DNA of 64,000 bases. Source: Streptacidiphilus jiangxiensis (lineage in GTDB: Bacteria > Actinomycetota > Actinomycetes > Streptomycetales > Streptomycetaceae). Positions 1 to 9,358 of this stretch are shown here, piece after piece; within the stretch, counting starts at the first letter, position 1; every line of letters starts with the position of its first letter. The translations under genes were made by a program, and so were the position numbers. The notes under the pieces were generated by a model, which had not been told where the DNA came from, searched no databases, and saw nothing but the letters and a program-made list of their open reading frames with translations. The stretch is from NCBI RefSeq assembly GCF_900109465.1, contig NZ_FOAZ01000012.1:62001-126000 (forward strand). Direction: 5' to 3'.

Positions 1-682
1 GCACCGTCGGCGTGGAGTTGTAGCCCGACTTGTCGAAGTCCGACTGCACGGCGGTGACCCAACTGCCGAACGTGTTGCCGTTCACGCAGGACTCGAACGA
101 GGGTGAGTCCAGGCCCGGCACCTGCTTGGCCAGGCTGATCAGGATCGACTTGTCGGCCCAGGCGTCCTCCGTCTCCTGCGGCTGGTTGGCGTAGAGGACG
201 TCGTGGTAGTTGTGGAAGAGCCCGACGTTCTGGGCGCAGGCCAGCGCGTTGGCCGCGTTCTTCGAGCCCGTGCCGCCGTCGTGGCGGTCGATGAACGAGG
301 CGATGTGGTACTGGATCTGGATCTTGCCCTGGGCCAGCAGCTGGTTCATCGTCGTCTTCATGCCGGTCTCGAACTGCTCGCAGGCGGGGCAGCGCGGGTC
401 CTCGTAGATGGTCACCGTGCTGGGCGCGTTGGTCGCCCCGACGGGGATCAGCAGTCGGGTGTTGCCGACGGTTCCGGCCGGTGCGTCCTTGGCCGCGTCG
501 TAGCTGCTGGAACGGCCGTTCTGCACCACGATGCCGATCACCACGGCGGCCGCGATGACGACCAGGGCCGCGAGGATGACGGTGAGCTGCCGCTTCTTGC
601 GGGCCGCCGCCTCCTGCTTGGCGCGTTCCTCCTGCATGCGCTCGCGCGCACTGCGCTTGCCGCCATCGTTCTTGTTGCTCAT
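1..682 (-). CDS. DsbA-family thiol-disulfide oxidoreductase, membrane-anchored (3' end cut by window)
   Basis: The frame is open from an ATG at 682 to the left edge, so the C-terminus is missing. The protein begins MSNKNDGGKRSARERMQEER, a basic cytoplasmic tail, followed by one membrane segment at about residues 33-52. The extracytoplasmic part has a thioredoxin-fold active site, EDPRCPACEQFE, with an intact CPAC pair, and then the helical insertion typical of DsbA-like proteins. Such proteins oxidise or isomerise disulfides in exported proteins. It lies 29 bp downstream of a MauE-type membrane protein and near a second thioredoxin-like gene, so the three probably form one redox unit. The fold is clear; the substrate is unknown. 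Confidence 0.88.
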   Translation of the reverse strand, partial: MSNKNDGGKRSARERMQEERAKQEAAARKKRQLTVILAALVVIAAAVVIGIVVQNGRSSSYDAAKDAPAGTVGNTRLLIPVGATNAPSTVTIYEDPRCPACEQFETGMKTTMNQLLAQGKIQIQYHIASFIDRHDGGTGSKNAANALACAQNVGLFHNYHDVLYANQPQETEDAWADKSILISLAKQVPGLDSPSFESCVNGNTFGSWVTAVQSDFDKSGYNSTPTV

Positions 683-711
683 CAGGTCTTCTGTTCTGTC
701 GGACTGTTGAC

Positions 712-1245
712 TCACGCTGCCAGCCACCCGTCGAGAGAGAGGCGCGTCTTGGGGCGCCAGATCAGCCAGCCGGAGAGCAGGAGGAAGCCGCAGTCGCGCA
801 GGATCTCCTGCCAGTAGGCGGTCTGCGAGGCGGCCACCGCGCCGCCGCCGCCGAAGCAGCCGCAGTCGATGGAGATCCCACGCGCCCACACGGACGCGAT
901 CGCGCCGATGTAGACCAGGAGCAGCACGCCCGAGATGACCGCCGCGATCCGGGTGCCGAGGCCGACCAGGAGCAGCAGCGCGAGGGCGATCTCCAGGAAC
1001 GGCAGCCCGTAGCCGAAGGGCTTCACCAGCCCCTCGGGCAGGATCCGGTAGACACGCACGGCCTGGGCCGCCGCCTGCGGATCGGAGATCTTCGCGAGCC
1101 CCGCCCAGGCCCAGACGACGGCCAGGCCGAGACGTACGGCCGTGCCGATCCAGGCGACCACAGTCACCCCCCTCCCCGTTCCGGGCGATACCTCCCCGGC
1201 TTGGTCATTTGGGACCAATCCTGCCTTATGTTCCTTTAGGGGCAT
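712..1245 (-). CDS. MauE/DoxX-family integral membrane redox protein
   Basis: 177 residues with four hydrophobic segments (about residues 28-48, 73-95, 100-122 and 148-165) and a cysteine motif, DCGCFGGGG, between the third and fourth. This matches MauE/DoxX-type proteins, which are thought to pass electrons across the membrane to DsbA-like partners. The ATG at 1245 has a GGAG eight bases upstream, inside the end of the preceding gene, so the two are translationally close. The downstream neighbour is the CPAC thioredoxin-like protein. The family is fairly clear; the redox role is inferred from family and context. Confidence 0.8.
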   Translation of the reverse strand: MPLKEHKAGLVPNDQAGEVSPGTGRGVTVVAWIGTAVRLGLAVVWAWAGLAKISDPQAAAQAVRVYRILPEGLVKPFGYGLPFLEIALALLLLVGLGTRIAAVISGVLLLVYIGAIASVWARGISIDCGCFGGGGAVAASQTAYWQEILRDCGFLLLSGWLIWRPKTRLSLDGWLAA

Positions 1246-1248
1246 GCG

Positions 1249-2115
1249 TTATTCTCCGCGATTCGCAGCATTCTCCACAAAGCGCTGGAGCGCGGCCGGA
1301 TCGTCGAGCAGCTCCGGATGCGCCCACAGGTCGACCTCAGCGCCGTTCAGCAGCATCGACGGAGTGCCGTGGTGCACCCCCGCGCTGTCGTAGAGGTGTT
1401 GGGCGGCGTCGATCCACGGCTTCCAGTAGAGCGTGCGCACCTCGGAGTCGAAGGCCGCCGACCGCAGTCCGGGGACGGTCGCGGCCAGGGCGAGCAGTCG
1501 GTCGGTGGTGAAACCGTCCACCTCCTCGGGGCCCTGATTGGCCAGGAGCAGCGCGTGGAACAGCGCGAACCCGCCGTGGGCGAGTGCACCGCGCGCCGCG
1601 TCGGCGGCCGAGACGGCGCCGGGACCGGGCAGACGTTCGTCGAGTGACGACTCGATGACGTAGTGGACGAGCAGCCGATGACGGGCGATCAGGCTGCGCA
1701 GCATCGGCCCCTGCCGCCCCTCGAACTTGGCCGTCTCGGAGCAGCGGTAGTCCTCGAAGAGGGTCATCTGCACGGGCGCGTCCGGGTATCCGACGTCGAT
1801 GGTGACGCCGTCGGGGTCGAGCCTGGCCGGCAGGCCGAGGGCGACGGAGCGGTCCGGAACTCCCGCGAACACCGGGCCCGACTGCGGCTTGCCCGGCTTG
1901 GCCGGCGTGGGCGCCTTGGCCGGCGTGGGCGACTTGGCCGGAGCGGGTCTGCCGGCGGCCTGCTGATGGTGGTGCCGGCCGCTGGAGTGCTGGGTGTGGT
2001 GCGCCTGCGCCTGCGCGAGCGCCTGGTTGACGGTGGATTCGGCGGCCACCGCCACGGTGAGCGCGACGGCGGCAAGGGCGGCCCGGGCCGCCCTGCTGCG
2101 CTGGGGATTCGGCAC
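1249..2115 (-). CDS. Secreted thioredoxin-like (DsbA-type) protein with incomplete CxxC
   Basis: From the GTG at 2115 the product is 288 residues: a hydrophobic signal or anchor at about 10-27, a His-rich patch (HHTQHSSGRHHH), a Pro/Ala/Lys linker with repeated PTPAK units, then a DsbA-like domain (DAPVQMTLFEDYRC onward) ending in an HHGTPSMLLNG cis-proline segment. The active-site equivalent reads CSET, so the second cysteine is gone. The GTG has a GGAGGA only about three bases upstream, which is tight; an upstream ATG at 2175 is an alternative. It leads the redox trio. A non-oxidase role, such as binding or chaperoning, is possible. Confidence 0.75.
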   Translation of the reverse strand: MPNPQRSRAARAALAAVALTVAVAAESTVNQALAQAQAHHTQHSSGRHHHQQAAGRPAPAKSPTPAKAPTPAKPGKPQSGPVFAGVPDRSVALGLPARLDPDGVTIDVGYPDAPVQMTLFEDYRCSETAKFEGRQGPMLRSLIARHRLLVHYVIESSLDERLPGPGAVSAADAARGALAHGGFALFHALLLANQGPEEVDGFTTDRLLALAATVPGLRSAAFDSEVRTLYWKPWIDAAQHLYDSAGVHHGTPSMLLNGAEVDLWAHPELLDDPAALQRFVENAANRGE

Positions 2116-2242
2116 GGGTCCTCCACGGCTGGCCTCGGACTCCCCCGGCACCTCCCCCGATCCGATCATGCGCACGGGCCGACGGTCCCCCGGCGCGCGC
2201 CACGCGACCGTTCACCGGAACGAGGGAGCGCAGACGGCAGCA

Positions 2243-2278
2243 CGAAGGGGGCGCGGACCGAAGTCCACGCCCCCTTCG
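2243..2278 (-). terminator. Hairpin terminator after trpA
   Basis: The arms 2243-2253 (CGAAGGGGGCG) and 2268-2278 are perfect reverse complements over 11 bp, with four further inner pairs (GGAC/GTCC). The hairpin sits 25 bp beyond the trpA stop and before the thioredoxin gene, so it probably ends the trp transcript. There is no U run, as is common in streptomycetes. Confidence 0.75.
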
Positions 2279-2302
2279 TCGACGCTCGTCGGAGACGGGT
2301 CG

Positions 2303-3112
2303 TCAGCGCTTGCGCACGCCCTGGGCCAGTTCGGCGGCCAGCTCGCGGACCGCGGCGTGGCCGGCCTCCTCCGAGGCGGCGTCCAGCATCCGCTGGACGA
2401 AGGCCGAGCCGACGATGACGCCGTCCGCGAAGGCGGCGACCTCGGCCGCCTGCACGGCGTCGGAGACGCCGAGGCCGACGCAGACCGGCAGCTCGGTGGT
2501 GGCACGGGTCCGCGCCACCAGGTCCTCGGCCAGCTCGCCGACCTGGGTCCGGGTGCCGGTGACGCCCATGACGGCGGCGGCGTAGACGAAGCCGGTGCCC
2601 TTGGCGGTGATGGTCGCCAACCGCTCGTCCCGACTGGACGGCGCCACCACGAAGACCGTCGCCAGGCCGTGTTCGGCCGCGGCGGCGAGCCACTCGTCCG
2701 CCTCCTCGACCGGCAGGTCCGGCAGGATGCAGCCGGCGCCGCCCGCGGCCGCCAGGTCGGCGGCGAAACGGGCCTGGCCGTAGTGGTCGACCGGGTTCCA
2801 GTAGGTCATGCAGAGCACCGGCACGGTCGGGTTTGCCGCGGTGATCGTGCGGATCGTCTCCAGCACGTCCTTGGTGCGGACCCCGCCGCGCAGCGCGATG
2901 TCGTCGGCGGTCTGGATGGTCGGACCGTCCAGCACCGGGTCGCTGTGCGGCAGACCGATCTCGACGACGTCCGCGCCGCCGTCGATCAGCGCCTGCACCG
3001 TCGGCACGGCGCCCGCGACGCTGGGGAAGCCGGCCGGGAGGTAGCCGATCAGCGCGGCGCGGTTCTCCGCCCTGGCGGCGGCGAGCGTCTGGTCCAGCAG
3101 GGCGTTCGTCAC
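2303..3112 (-). CDS. trpA: Tryptophan synthase alpha chain
   Basis: 269 residues from a GTG at 3112 whose first bases overlap the trpB stop (GTGA), implying translational coupling. TrpA cleaves indole-3-glycerol phosphate to indole and glyceraldehyde 3-phosphate within the alpha2-beta2 complex with TrpB. The family motifs are visible: [11 protein letters not shown] near the N-terminus, [19 protein letters not shown] carrying the catalytic Glu and Asp, and the phosphate-binding GLGVSD and [10 protein letters not shown] segments. Length is normal. It is the last gene of the trpC-trpM-trpB-trpA run and is followed by a hairpin terminator. Confidence 0.97.
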   Translation of the reverse strand: MTNALLDQTLAAARAENRAALIGYLPAGFPSVAGAVPTVQALIDGGADVVEIGLPHSDPVLDGPTIQTADDIALRGGVRTKDVLETIRTITAANPTVPVLCMTYWNPVDHYGQARFAADLAAAGGAGCILPDLPVEEADEWLAAAAEHGLATVFVVAPSSRDERLATITAKGTGFVYAAAVMGVTGTRTQVGELAEDLVARTRATTELPVCVGLGVSDAVQAAEVAAFADGVIVGSAFVQRMLDAASEEAGHAAVRELAAELAQGVRKR

Positions 3113-4356
3113 TTGGCACCGCCGGAAGCGTTGTCGGAGTCGGAAGCGTTGTCGGTGTCGAGCAGGCCGAAGTACTCGGCGGCGGTGTGCATGTCCTTGT
3201 CCCCGCGTCCGGAGAGGTTGACCAGGATGACCGCGTCCGGGCCCAGTTCGCGGCCCAGCTCCAGGGCGCCGGCCAGCGCGTGGGAGGACTCGATGGCCGG
3301 GATGATGCCCTCGGTGCGCGACAGCAGCCGCAGCGCGTTCATCGCGTCGGCATCCGTGCACGGCCGGTACTCGGCACGGCCGGTGTCCTTGAGGAAGGAG
3401 TGCTCCGGGCCGACGCCCGGGTAGTCCAGGCCGGCCGAGATCGAGTGCGACTCGATGGTCTGGCCGTCCTCGTCCTGCAGCACGTAGGTGCGCGAGCCGT
3501 GCAGCACGCCCGGGTCGCCCTTGGTCAGCGTCGCGGCGTGGCGCGGGGTCTCGACGCCCTCACCGGCCGCCTCGATGCCGATCAGCCGGACGCCCGCGTC
3601 CGGGATGAAGTCGTAGAACACGCCCATGGCGTTCGAGCCGCCGCCGACACAGGCCACGACCGCGTCCGGCAGCTTGCCGGTGCGGTCCAGCACCTGCGCG
3701 CGGGCCTCCTGGCCGATGACGCGGTGGAAGTCGCGGACCATCATCGGGAACGGGTGCGGCCCGGCCACGGTGCCGAAGAGGTAGTGCGTGGAGTCGACGT
3801 TGGCGACCCAGTCGCGGAACGCCTCGTTGATCGCGTCCTTGAGGGTCCGGCTGCCGGACGTGACCGGCACGACCTCGGCGCCGAGCATGCGCATCCGGGC
3901 GACGTTCAGCGCCTGGCGCCGGGTGTCGACCTCACCCATGTAGATGGTGCACTCCATGCCGAAGAGCGCGGCGGCGGTCGCCGTGGCGACGCCGTGCTGA
4001 CCGGCGCCGGTCTCCGCGATCAGGCGGTTCTTGCCCATCCGCCGGGTGAGCAGCGCCTGACCCAGCACGTTGTTGATCTTGTGAGAGCCGGTGTGGTTGA
4101 GGTCCTCGCGCTTGAGCAGGATGCGGGCGCCGCCCGCCTCGGCCGAGAAGCGGCGGACGTCGGTGAGCGGGCTCGGGCGGCCCGTGTAGTCCTTGAGCAG
4201 GGCGTTCAGCTCGGCGGCGAATGCCGGGTCGGCCTTGGCCTTCTCGTACTCGTCGGCCACCTGCTCGACGGCGGCGACCAGCGCCTCCGGAATGAAGCGG
4301 CCACCGTACGCGCCGAAGTAACCGCGCGCGTCGGGGACGGATGTCACGTCGGACAT
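3109..4356 (-). CDS. trpB: Tryptophan synthase beta chain
   Basis: 415 residues, normal for the family. It condenses indole with L-serine using pyridoxal phosphate. The PLP lysine lies in [14 protein letters not shown], and the glycine-rich phosphate loop is [10 protein letters not shown]. The ATG at 4356 follows a GGGA tract. The C-terminal tail is rich in Asp, Asn and Ser ([12 protein letters not shown]) and is probably unstructured. The gene overlaps trpA by four bases and lies 90 bp after trpM. Confidence 0.98.
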   Translation of the reverse strand: MSDVTSVPDARGYFGAYGGRFIPEALVAAVEQVADEYEKAKADPAFAAELNALLKDYTGRPSPLTDVRRFSAEAGGARILLKREDLNHTGSHKINNVLGQALLTRRMGKNRLIAETGAGQHGVATATAAALFGMECTIYMGEVDTRRQALNVARMRMLGAEVVPVTSGSRTLKDAINEAFRDWVANVDSTHYLFGTVAGPHPFPMMVRDFHRVIGQEARAQVLDRTGKLPDAVVACVGGGSNAMGVFYDFIPDAGVRLIGIEAAGEGVETPRHAATLTKGDPGVLHGSRTYVLQDEDGQTIESHSISAGLDYPGVGPEHSFLKDTGRAEYRPCTDADAMNALRLLSRTEGIIPAIESSHALAGALELGRELGPDAVILVNLSGRGDKDMHTAAEYFGLLDTDNASDSDNASGGAK

Positions 4357-4446
4357 GGGAGTTCCCTTGGGATGTGAACGGAGGTGGGCAGGCGTGCGCG
4401 AAGCCGCGCCTCCACGCCGAGCCGATCGTCCGGTGGGACCATCGTC

Positions 4447-4629
4447 TCAGTGGGGCGCGTTGCTCCGCATGCGCTGCCATCGCCGACCGGGAACCTGTCC
4501 GGGCTCGGCACCGATCACATACCGCACGCGACGACCCAGCACCCGCCGAGCGGGCGCACGACACCCGCGCGGCTTGCAGCCGCGCTGCAGACCGGCATAG
4601 CCGGGCTGGTGGATGGTGTCGACGGTCAC
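4447..4629 (-). CDS. trpM: TrpM-like small protein of the trp operon
   Basis: A 60-residue basic protein between trpC and trpB, starting at a GTG (VTVDTIHQPGYAGLQRG) with an AGGA about nine bases upstream. Its core, GCRAPARRVLGRRVRYVIG followed by EPGQVPGRRW, is the conserved block of the small protein TrpM (also called TrpX), found at this place in streptomycete trp operons and described as a modulator of tryptophan synthesis. Two cysteines (GCKPRGC) could bind metal, but that is speculation. The position and motif make the gene real despite its size; an ATG at 4668 gives a 73-residue alternative. Confidence 0.82.
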   Translation of the reverse strand: MTVDTIHQPGYAGLQRGCKPRGCRAPARRVLGRRVRYVIGAEPGQVPGRRWQRMRSNAPH

Positions 4630-4657
4630 GTGGGCGATCCTAGCGGACGGGAAGACG

Positions 4658-5464
4658 TCAGCGGCCATGCCGCAGGGCCGGGTGGGCGCCGGCGGCGACG
4701 AGGTCGGCGACGGCGGCCTTGGGGTCCTTGCCGGTGACCAGGGACTCGCCGACCAGCACCGCGTCGGCGCCCTCGTTCGCGTAGGCGATCAGGTCGTGCG
4801 GCCCGCGCACGCCGGACTCCGCGACCTTCACGATGTGCGACGGGATCGCGTGCGCCACGTTGGCGAACGTGTCGCGGTCGACCTCGAGCGTCTTCAGGTT
4901 GCGGGCGTTCACACCGATGATCCGGGCGCCGGCGTCGACCGCGCGGGCGATCTCCTCCTCGTCGTGGACCTCGACCAGCGGCGTGAGGCCGATGGACTCG
5001 GCGCGCTCGATCAACGAGACCAGGGCCTCCTGGTCCAGCGCGGCGACGATCAGCAGGGCCAGGTCCGCGCCGTACGCGCGGGCCTCCCACAGCTGGTAGG
5101 AGGTGACGATGAAGTCCTTGCGCAGGATCGGCGTGTCGACCGCCGCCCGGACGGCCTTGAGGTCCGCCAGCGAGCCGCCGAACCGGCGCTGCTCGGTGAG
5201 GACGGAGATCGCGGCCGCGCCGCCCGCCGCGTAGTCGCGGGCCAGCGCCGCGGGGTCCGCGATCGCGGCCAGCGCGCCCTTGGAGGGGCTGGAGCGCTTG
5301 ACCTCGCAGATCACCGAGACACCCTCGCCGCCGAGGGCGGCCACGCCGTCCTTGGCCTCGGGCGCCTTGGCGGCGAGCTCCTTGAGCTCGTCCAGCGAGA
5401 CCTGGGCCTGACGCTCGGCGAGGTCCTCACGGACTCCGGCGATGATCTCGTCGAGCACGCTCAC
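4658..5464 (-). CDS. trpC: Indole-3-glycerol phosphate synthase
   Basis: 268 residues from a GTG at 5464 ([18 protein letters not shown]). It closes the ring of CdRP to give indole-3-glycerol phosphate. The TIM-barrel motifs are present: [10 protein letters not shown] with the catalytic Lys, [21 protein letters not shown] and [10 protein letters not shown]. The frame continues upstream without a stop, but homology begins here. A single-domain enzyme with no fused TrpF, as is usual in actinobacteria. It starts the trpC-trpM-trpB-trpA run; the 158 bp upstream hold no tryptophan-rich leader peptide that I can see. Confidence 0.97.
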   Translation of the reverse strand: MSVLDEIIAGVREDLAERQAQVSLDELKELAAKAPEAKDGVAALGGEGVSVICEVKRSSPSKGALAAIADPAALARDYAAGGAAAISVLTEQRRFGGSLADLKAVRAAVDTPILRKDFIVTSYQLWEARAYGADLALLIVAALDQEALVSLIERAESIGLTPLVEVHDEEEIARAVDAGARIIGVNARNLKTLEVDRDTFANVAHAIPSHIVKVAESGVRGPHDLIAYANEGADAVLVGESLVTGKDPKAAVADLVAAGAHPALRHGR

Positions 5465-5622
5465 TCGGGGCCCCCATTCGTCGGGTCGGTTGGTGGTCTC
5501 GCACAATCCGGCGTCGCTCGGATGCCTGTCTGTCGATGACCTGGATCGATGGTATCCGTCCGGCTGCGCAGAGTCTGAATCGAGCGCGCGTCCGTCTCGC
5601 CCTCCGGACGGCCCCGGGGGCC

Positions 5623-6036
5623 TCACGGAGCGAGAAAAGCGCCGGTGGGAAGGTTGCGCACCAGGGTGAAGAGAAGGACGAGGACGACTGCCACCACCGG
5701 CCACGGACGGCCCAGGCGGAGCGCCGGACGCGGCCTGCCGCGCAGCGCGGACAGGGCCCAGAGCATCCAGTAGGAGGCGGTGAATCCGCACAGGGCGACC
5801 ACGAGCACGTTGTCGTGCAGGGCGGTGCCGAGATCGCCGCGGGTGAGCGCGTGGACGGCGCGAAGTCCGCCGCAGCCCGGACACCACCACCCGGTCAGGG
5901 CCAGGAACGGACAGACGGGGTAGTGGCCGGGCCGGTTCGGGTCGACGGCGCCGACGTAGGCCGTCGCGGCCGCACCCAGGCCGAGCAGCCCCAGCGGGAG
6001 CCGCGAGGACGCGAGAGGGTTCGGGGCAGCGGTCAC
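5623..6036 (-). CDS. DUF2752-family membrane protein
   Basis: 137 residues from a GTG. The signature of the family, [20 protein letters not shown], follows a first hydrophobic segment (about 14-30), and two more membrane segments follow (about 75-97 and 112-130). The function of the family is unknown; the CxxCGG motif suggests a structural or redox-active loop. In streptomycetes this gene commonly sits just upstream of trpC, as here (158 bp away), without any shown role in tryptophan synthesis. Confidence 0.85.
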   Translation of the reverse strand: MTAAPNPLASSRLPLGLLGLGAAATAYVGAVDPNRPGHYPVCPFLALTGWWCPGCGGLRAVHALTRGDLGTALHDNVLVVALCGFTASYWMLWALSALRGRPRPALRLGRPWPVVAVVLVLLFTLVRNLPTGAFLAP

Positions 6037-6058
6037 GCCCCGATTCTGATACCGATCA

Positions 6059-6086
6059 GGCGGCGGTCCCGGAAGGACCCGCCGCC
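6059..6086 (-). terminator. Candidate hairpin after the HGxxPAAW-type gene
   Basis: GGCGGCGG at 6059-6066 pairs with CCGCCGCC at 6079-6086, with TCC/GGA inside and one bulged base. It lies between the HGxxPAAW-type gene and the DUF2752 gene on the minus strand, so it may end or attenuate the trpE-led transcript. Confidence 0.55.
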
Positions 6087-6120
6087 GTGTCGGAAGAACT
6101 CGGGCCGCGGCCCGTGCCGT

Positions 6121-6177
6121 GAGCCGAGATCCGGACCCTGAGCCGTGGACCGGCCCCTGAGCCGAGGACCGGGCTCA
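6121..6177. repeat. Three imperfect 19-bp tandem repeats
   Basis: Units begin at 6121, 6140 and 6159. Each starts GAGCCG and continues with a GGACC-type core. The third runs into the stop codon of the small HGxxPAAW-type gene. Confidence 0.7.
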
Positions 6178-6423
6178 GGCGGAGACGCTGGTGCCGGCGG
6201 TCTCCTTGGCGGCCGCGACGGCGTGGGCGTCAGGCTTCTTGCCGAAGCCGGCGGCCGACATCGCCTTGCCGACGACCGCACCGGCAGCAGCCACGACGAG
6301 GCCGATGACGACGATGATCGGCGTCGGCACGACCATCCCGTAGGCGGCGACGCAGAAGCCGACGAAGGAGACGCCGACGCCGGTCCAGGCGGCGGTCGTG
6401 TGTCCGTGGGCGTTTGCCGACAT
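6175..6423 (-). CDS. Small HGxxPAAW-type membrane protein
   Basis: 82 residues from the ATG at 6423 (MSANAHGHTTAAW). Streptomycetes carry a family of small proteins with HGxxPAAW at the N-terminus and two membrane segments, located between trpE and trpC. Here the proline is threonine (codon ACC). Hydrophobic segments lie at about 15-32 and 36-57 and the tail is Ala/Lys rich. Function unknown. An upstream in-frame ATG at 6453 would add ten residues outside the conserved start. Confidence 0.75.
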   Translation of the reverse strand: MSANAHGHTTAAWTGVGVSFVGFCVAAYGMVVPTPIIVVIGLVVAAAGAVVGKAMSAAGFGKKPDAHAVAAAKETAGTSVSA

Positions 6424-6493
6424 GTACTGCTCCTCGTTCCAGGACTCTCCCACCCGGAGAGTTCTTCCGATCCATTGTCCCGTATCGGCGAGC

Positions 6494-7288
6494 TCAGCTC
6501 GCAGTGGGGTCCTCGCCGCGGTCCAGCGCCTTCCACAGGTCCGCCGGCGTCTGCGCGGCGGCTGCCCCGGAGGCGGCGCCGGAGCGGCTCGGCGAGGCCT
6601 TGCCGCGCTTGCCCGCCGGGGCGTCGTAGCGGGCCGACATGCCGGGCCAGGCGGCCCCGCGCAGCACCGTCAGCGCACCGGCCGCGAGGACCAGGGCGCC
6701 GCCGAGGACCGCGAGCCACGGCGCGGCCGTGTGGGTCAGCAAGCCGGCCGCGACGTCGGCGAGGCCCACCGAGCGGGCCGCCTTGTCGTCCAGCACGCGG
6801 CTGTCGGAGCCGAGCGCCGCGCTCACCGCGGCGGCGACGGCACCGACGCCCGCGAGCGCGACCAGGCCGCCGAGCAGGCGGCGGGCCCGGCCGCGCACCG
6901 CGAAGACCGCGACCACCGAGGCGAGACCGACCAGCGCCATGGCCCCCGGCACGCCGGTGACCTCGCTGCCCTTGGCGACGACGGTCCGGGTGACCCCCTG
7001 GGCCTGCACCTGGCCGGAGACCCAGGTCTGGCCGGCGGCGACGAGCAGCAGCGTCGCCCCGGCGACGGCGAACAGCAGCGTGACGGCAAGACTGCGGCGG
7101 CCGGCCTTCGTCCGCGCGGACGCCCGCTCCGGCACGCCCTCGACGCCCTCAACGGACTCGACGGACTCGACGGACTCGGGGGCTTCGACGGACTCGACCG
7201 ACGCGACGCCTTCGGCCGTCTCGGCGGTCTCGGCGGTCTCGGCGGTCTCGGCGGTCTCGGCGGGGGCGCTGGTCTGATCGGGGCTCAC
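6494..7288 (-). CDS. Trp-operon-associated membrane protein (TIGR02234 type)
   Basis: 264 residues from a GTG at 7288 that overlaps the trpE stop (GTGA). The first 50 residues are low complexity, rich in ETA and ESV tripeptide repeats. Four hydrophobic segments follow (about 60-80, 103-124, 130-152, 182-205) and a charged tail. It matches the actinobacterial membrane protein that travels with trpE (TIGR02234). Function unknown; coupling to trpE suggests a role linked to tryptophan or to the membrane under the same control. The repeat-rich N-terminus varies easily and could differ between strains. Confidence 0.82.
   Translation of the reverse strand: MSPDQTSAPAETAETAETAETAETAEGVASVESVEAPESVESVESVEGVEGVPERASARTKAGRRSLAVTLLFAVAGATLLLVAAGQTWVSGQVQAQGVTRTVVAKGSEVTGVPGAMALVGLASVVAVFAVRGRARRLLGGLVALAGVGAVAAAVSAALGSDSRVLDDKAARSVGLADVAAGLLTHTAAPWLAVLGGALVLAAGALTVLRGAAWPGMSARYDAPAGKRGKASPSRSGAASGAAAAQTPADLWKALDRGEDPTAS
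7218..7262. repeat. Five perfect 9-bp tandem repeats inside a gene
   Basis: The unit GTCTCGGCG occurs five times in a row (7218, 7227, 7236, 7245, 7254). On the coding minus strand it encodes the ETA tripeptide repeats of the trp-associated membrane protein. Being a multiple of three, copy changes would keep the frame. Confidence 0.9.
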
Positions 7289-8853
7289 CGCTCCAGTGTG
7301 CCCTGCGCCCCCGCGACGGCCGGACGCAGGGTCGCCGCCGCGGCGACGGCGCGCAGGACGGCGGCGGCCTTGTTGCGGCACTCCGTGTCCTCGCTCGCCG
7401 GGTCGGAGTCGGCGACGACGCCCGCGCCCGCCTGGACGTAGGCCTTGCCGCCGCGGATCAGCGCGGTGCGGATGGCGATCGCGGTGTCGGAGTCGCCGGC
7501 GAAGTCGAAGTAGCCGACGCAGCCGCCGTACAGGCCGCGGCGGGTGGGCTCCAGCTCCTCGATGATCTGCATGGCGCGCGGCTTGGGCGCGCCGGAGAGG
7601 GTCCCGGCCGGGAAGCAGGCGGTGAGCACGTCGAAGGCGGTCCGCTCGGGAGCCACGCGGCCGGTGACGGTGGAGACGATGTGCATCACGTGGCTGAAAC
7701 GCTCGATGGTCATGAAGTCGACCACCTCGACGCTGCCGGGCTCGCAGACGCGGCCCAGGTCGTTGCGGCCGAGGTCCACCAGCATCAGGTGCTCGGCACG
7801 TTCCTTCGGGTCGGCCAGCAGCTCCGAGGCCAGGTCCGCGTCGCGCTCGGGCGTGGCGCCGCGCGGGCGGGTACCGGCGATGGGATGCACCATCGCCTCG
7901 CCGTCCTCGACCTTGACCAGCGCCTCCGGGCTGGAGCCGACGATGTCGAAGGGCTCCTCGTCGGGGCCGGGCGCGCCGAAGCGGAACAGGTACATGTACG
8001 GGCTGGGGTTGGTGGTCCGCAGCACCCGGTAGACGTCGAGCGCGCTCGCCGGGCAGTCGACCTCGAACCGCTGCGAGGGCACCACCTGGAACGCCTCGCC
8101 CGCACGGATCCGCTCCTTCACCGCCTCGACCGCGGCGCGGTAGGGCTCGCCGCCGAAGGGCGAGACGGCGTCGACCGAGGTCACCGGGCTGAGCACGGCT
8201 GCGCCCGCCTCGGTCGGCTGGGCGAGGTCCGCGGTCATCCGGTCCAGGCGCGCCACCGCGTCGGCCCAGGCCCCGTCGACGCCCGTGGGGCGGTCGTCGC
8301 GGTTGACGGCGTTGGCGATCAGCAGCACGGACCCGTCGGTGTGGTCCAGCACGGCGATGTCGTCGGCGAAGAGCATGGTGAGCTCGGGCAGCCGCAGGTC
8401 GTCCGGGGCGATCTCGGGCAGGCGCTCCAGGCGCCGCACGATGTCGTAGCCCAGGTAGCCGACCAGGCCGCCGGTGAACGGCGGCAGCTCGCCGTCGGCG
8501 TGCAGGTCGCGCGGGCCGCGCAGGGCCTCGATGGTCGCCCGGAGCACCTGGAGCGGGTCACCGGAGGTGGGCACGCCGACGGGCGGGGTGCCGATCCAGC
8601 GGGCGCGGCCCTCGGTGTCGACGGTCAGCCGCGCGCTGCTGCGCACGCCCACGAAGGAGTACCGGGACCAGTGGCGGCCCTGCTCGGCGCTCTCCAGCAG
8701 GAAGGTGTTGGGCCGCTCCCCCGCGAGCTTGCGGTAGACGCCGACGGGTGTGTCGCCGTCGGCCAGCAGCCGCCGGGTCACCGGGATCACCCGGCGGTCC
8801 ACGGCGAGCTTGCGGAAGGTGTCGAGGTCGGGAGAGACGCTGCCGCTGGTCAT
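7285..8853 (-). CDS. trpE: Anthranilate synthase component I
   Basis: 522 residues, normal for a stand-alone TrpE. It makes anthranilate from chorismate using ammonia supplied by a TrpG partner, which is not in this window. The N-terminal LLES motif ([19 protein letters not shown]) is part of the tryptophan feedback site, so the enzyme should be feedback sensitive. The C-terminal chorismate-binding domain shows [19 protein letters not shown] and [11 protein letters not shown]. It lies 58 bp after hisI, possibly on one transcript, and overlaps the next gene by four bases. I see no tryptophan-codon leader in the gap. Confidence 0.98.
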   Translation of the reverse strand: MTSGSVSPDLDTFRKLAVDRRVIPVTRRLLADGDTPVGVYRKLAGERPNTFLLESAEQGRHWSRYSFVGVRSSARLTVDTEGRARWIGTPPVGVPTSGDPLQVLRATIEALRGPRDLHADGELPPFTGGLVGYLGYDIVRRLERLPEIAPDDLRLPELTMLFADDIAVLDHTDGSVLLIANAVNRDDRPTGVDGAWADAVARLDRMTADLAQPTEAGAAVLSPVTSVDAVSPFGGEPYRAAVEAVKERIRAGEAFQVVPSQRFEVDCPASALDVYRVLRTTNPSPYMYLFRFGAPGPDEEPFDIVGSSPEALVKVEDGEAMVHPIAGTRPRGATPERDADLASELLADPKERAEHLMLVDLGRNDLGRVCEPGSVEVVDFMTIERFSHVMHIVSTVTGRVAPERTAFDVLTACFPAGTLSGAPKPRAMQIIEELEPTRRGLYGGCVGYFDFAGDSDTAIAIRTALIRGGKAYVQAGAGVVADSDPASEDTECRNKAAAVLRAVAAAATLRPAVAGAQGTLER

Positions 8854-8911
8854 GCCCCGGAAGCGTAGCGGCTCGGCGCGACCGGGAGCCCGTTGTCTCA
8901 GTCCCCGTGTC

Positions 8912-9289
8912 TCAGCCCCCGGCGACCGGGAGCGTCCCCGCGTCGAAGCAGGTGCGGTCGCCCGTGTGACAGGCGGCGCCGACCTGGTCGACCCGGACGA
9001 GCACGGTGTCGCCGTCGCAGTCCAGGGCGACCGACTTGACCAGCTGCGCGTGGCCGGAGGTGTCGCCCTTGACCCAGTACTCGGAGCGGCTGCGGCTCCA
9101 GTAGGTGCAGCGCCCGGTGGTCAGGGTGCGGTGCAGCGCCTCGTCGTCCATCCAGCCCATCATCAGCACCTCGCCGGTGTCGTACTGCTGGGCGATGGCG
9201 GGGACCAGACCGTGGGCGTCGCGCTTGAGGCGGGCGGCGATCGCCGGGTCGAGGTCGGTGGTGTTCGGGGCGGCAGGCGTGGCAGGCAT
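8912..9289 (-). CDS. hisI: Phosphoribosyl-AMP cyclohydrolase
   Basis: 125 residues. It hydrolyses phosphoribosyl-AMP, the third step of histidine synthesis. The zinc-binding residues and motifs are present: [25 protein letters not shown] and CHTGDRTCF. It is a single-domain enzyme without a fused HisE. Its start faces the septum-formation-like gene, so the roughly 70-bp gap should contain divergent promoters. It is separated from the main his operon by about 11 kb. Confidence 0.96.
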   Translation of the reverse strand: MPATPAAPNTTDLDPAIAARLKRDAHGLVPAIAQQYDTGEVLMMGWMDDEALHRTLTTGRCTYWSRSRSEYWVKGDTSGHAQLVKSVALDCDGDTVLVRVDQVGAACHTGDRTCFDAGTLPVAGG

Positions 9290-9358
9290 GCCTTCATGGT
9301 AGGCAACGGCCGGGACGCACTCTGTTGCCGATGCACGCCAGGCGGCATGCTGGGGCCC

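Noticed and set aside
5465-5622. Tryptophan attenuator before trpC (and in the 58 bp before trpE)
   Set aside because: No short frame with clustered TGG codons and no alternating hairpins were found.
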